This document shows positions 63,182 through 63,229 of a DNA stretch of 63,229 nt, piece by piece. Each line of letters opens with the position of its first letter. Positions within the stretch are counted from its first letter, which is position 1. A program made the translations under genes and the position numbers. Origin of the DNA: Methanomassiliicoccales archaeon (GTDB lineage: Archaea > Thermoplasmatota > Thermoplasmata > Methanomassiliicoccales > JACIVX01); NCBI GenBank assembly GCA_029907465.1, contig JARYLV010000008.1:1-63229 (forward strand). Reading direction: 5' to 3'. The notes beneath the pieces were generated by a model, which was given only the letters and a program-made list of their open reading frames with translations, searched no databases and was not told the origin of the DNA.

Positions 63182-63229
63182 ATGATTATAAAAGGAAAAC
63201 TATACCTTTTTATCGAGAGAGTCCCTCTG
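63182..63229 (+). CDS. Start of an unidentified gene, truncated by the window end
   Basis: ATG at 63182 after GGAGGAGC. Sixteen codons are visible (MIIKGKLYLFIERVPL), too short to identify. The ribosome site supports it as a real gene. Confidence 0.55.
   Translation, partial: MIIKGKLYLFIERVPL

Noticed and set aside
1-63229. CRISPR arrays, insertion sequences, transposases
   Set aside because: No regularly spaced repeats, no transposase-like protein and no terminal inverted repeats were seen.

Overview
The window looks like a moderate-GC archaeal chromosome, most likely a Thermoplasmatota member close to Methanomassiliicoccales. The archaeal markers are: ribosomal proteins S24e and S27ae beside Spt4, RpoE1 and the GTP-dependent dephospho-CoA kinase; archaeal-type methionine adenosyltransferase; FEN1 with a PIP box; deoxyhypusine synthase; RNase P RNA with archaeal features; an intron-bearing tRNA; and TATA boxes lying about 25 nt ahead of apparently leaderless genes. 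A DUF835 domain, a RAD55/KaiC-like pair and DUF2117 also point that way. The placement is inferred from gene content. No rRNA is present.

Layout. 0.2-1.9 kb: stomatin-like SPFH protein with a short NfeD. 2.0-6.0 kb: a five-gene operon of coiled-coil protein, YdjI-like SPFH/zinc-ribbon protein and three related zinc-ribbon membrane proteins. 6.3-11.4 kb: radical SAM enzyme, MenA-like prenyltransferase, orphan DNA methyltransferase, glutamate-synthase-like FMN enzyme. 11.7-16.8 kb: nitroreductase, then a sulfur-trafficking/Fe-S operon (TusA, DsrE-like, a NifS/IscS homologue lacking its PLP lysine, IscU, a DUF255 thioredoxin-fold protein). 16.9-22.1 kb: ECF transporter with two DUF4430 surface proteins, probably for corrinoid uptake. 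22.2-26 kb: DUF4443 regulator, MAT, HTH-CBS regulator and a URO-D-type methyltransferase. 26-31 kb: RNase Z, MFS, Rpe, two small proteins, FEN1. 30.9-37.3 kb: an IleRS fused to HhH/zinc-ribbon/DUF835 domains, aconitase X with a swivel-Nudix fusion, and a tRNA-Arg(CCG) with two introns. 39-43 kb: information-processing cluster and H+-pyrophosphatase. 43.4-53.6 kb: KaiC-like pair, polyprenol kinase-like and TMPK-like proteins, MFS, CDF, deoxyhypusine synthase, an IDH-family enzyme, a Cys-rich 32-residue ORF coupled to DUF2117, and a CopZ N-domain protein. 53.6-57.9 kb: a gene-poor accessory stretch with GyrI-like and AlkD-like genes, a tRNA-Leu 3' fragment and an intact tRNA-Leu(GAG). 58.0-63.2 kb: two AbrB-PhoU regulators, RNase P RNA, a cupin, ATP-PEPCK and the first codons of another gene.

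Several parts fit together. Corrinoid import would supply URO-D-type methyl transfer. MAT supplies SAM to the radical SAM enzyme and methyltransferase. RNase P and RNase Z process the tRNAs. Aconitase X plus swivel would feed archaeal isoprenoid synthesis, whose products the MenA-like and polyprenol-kinase-like enzymes could use. The strongest candidates for new biology are the two-intron tRNA, the IleRS-DUF835 fusion, the swivel-Nudix fusion, the lysine-less desulfurase operon, the Cys-rich ORF ahead of DUF2117, and a PhoU-family gene with no standard start codon.
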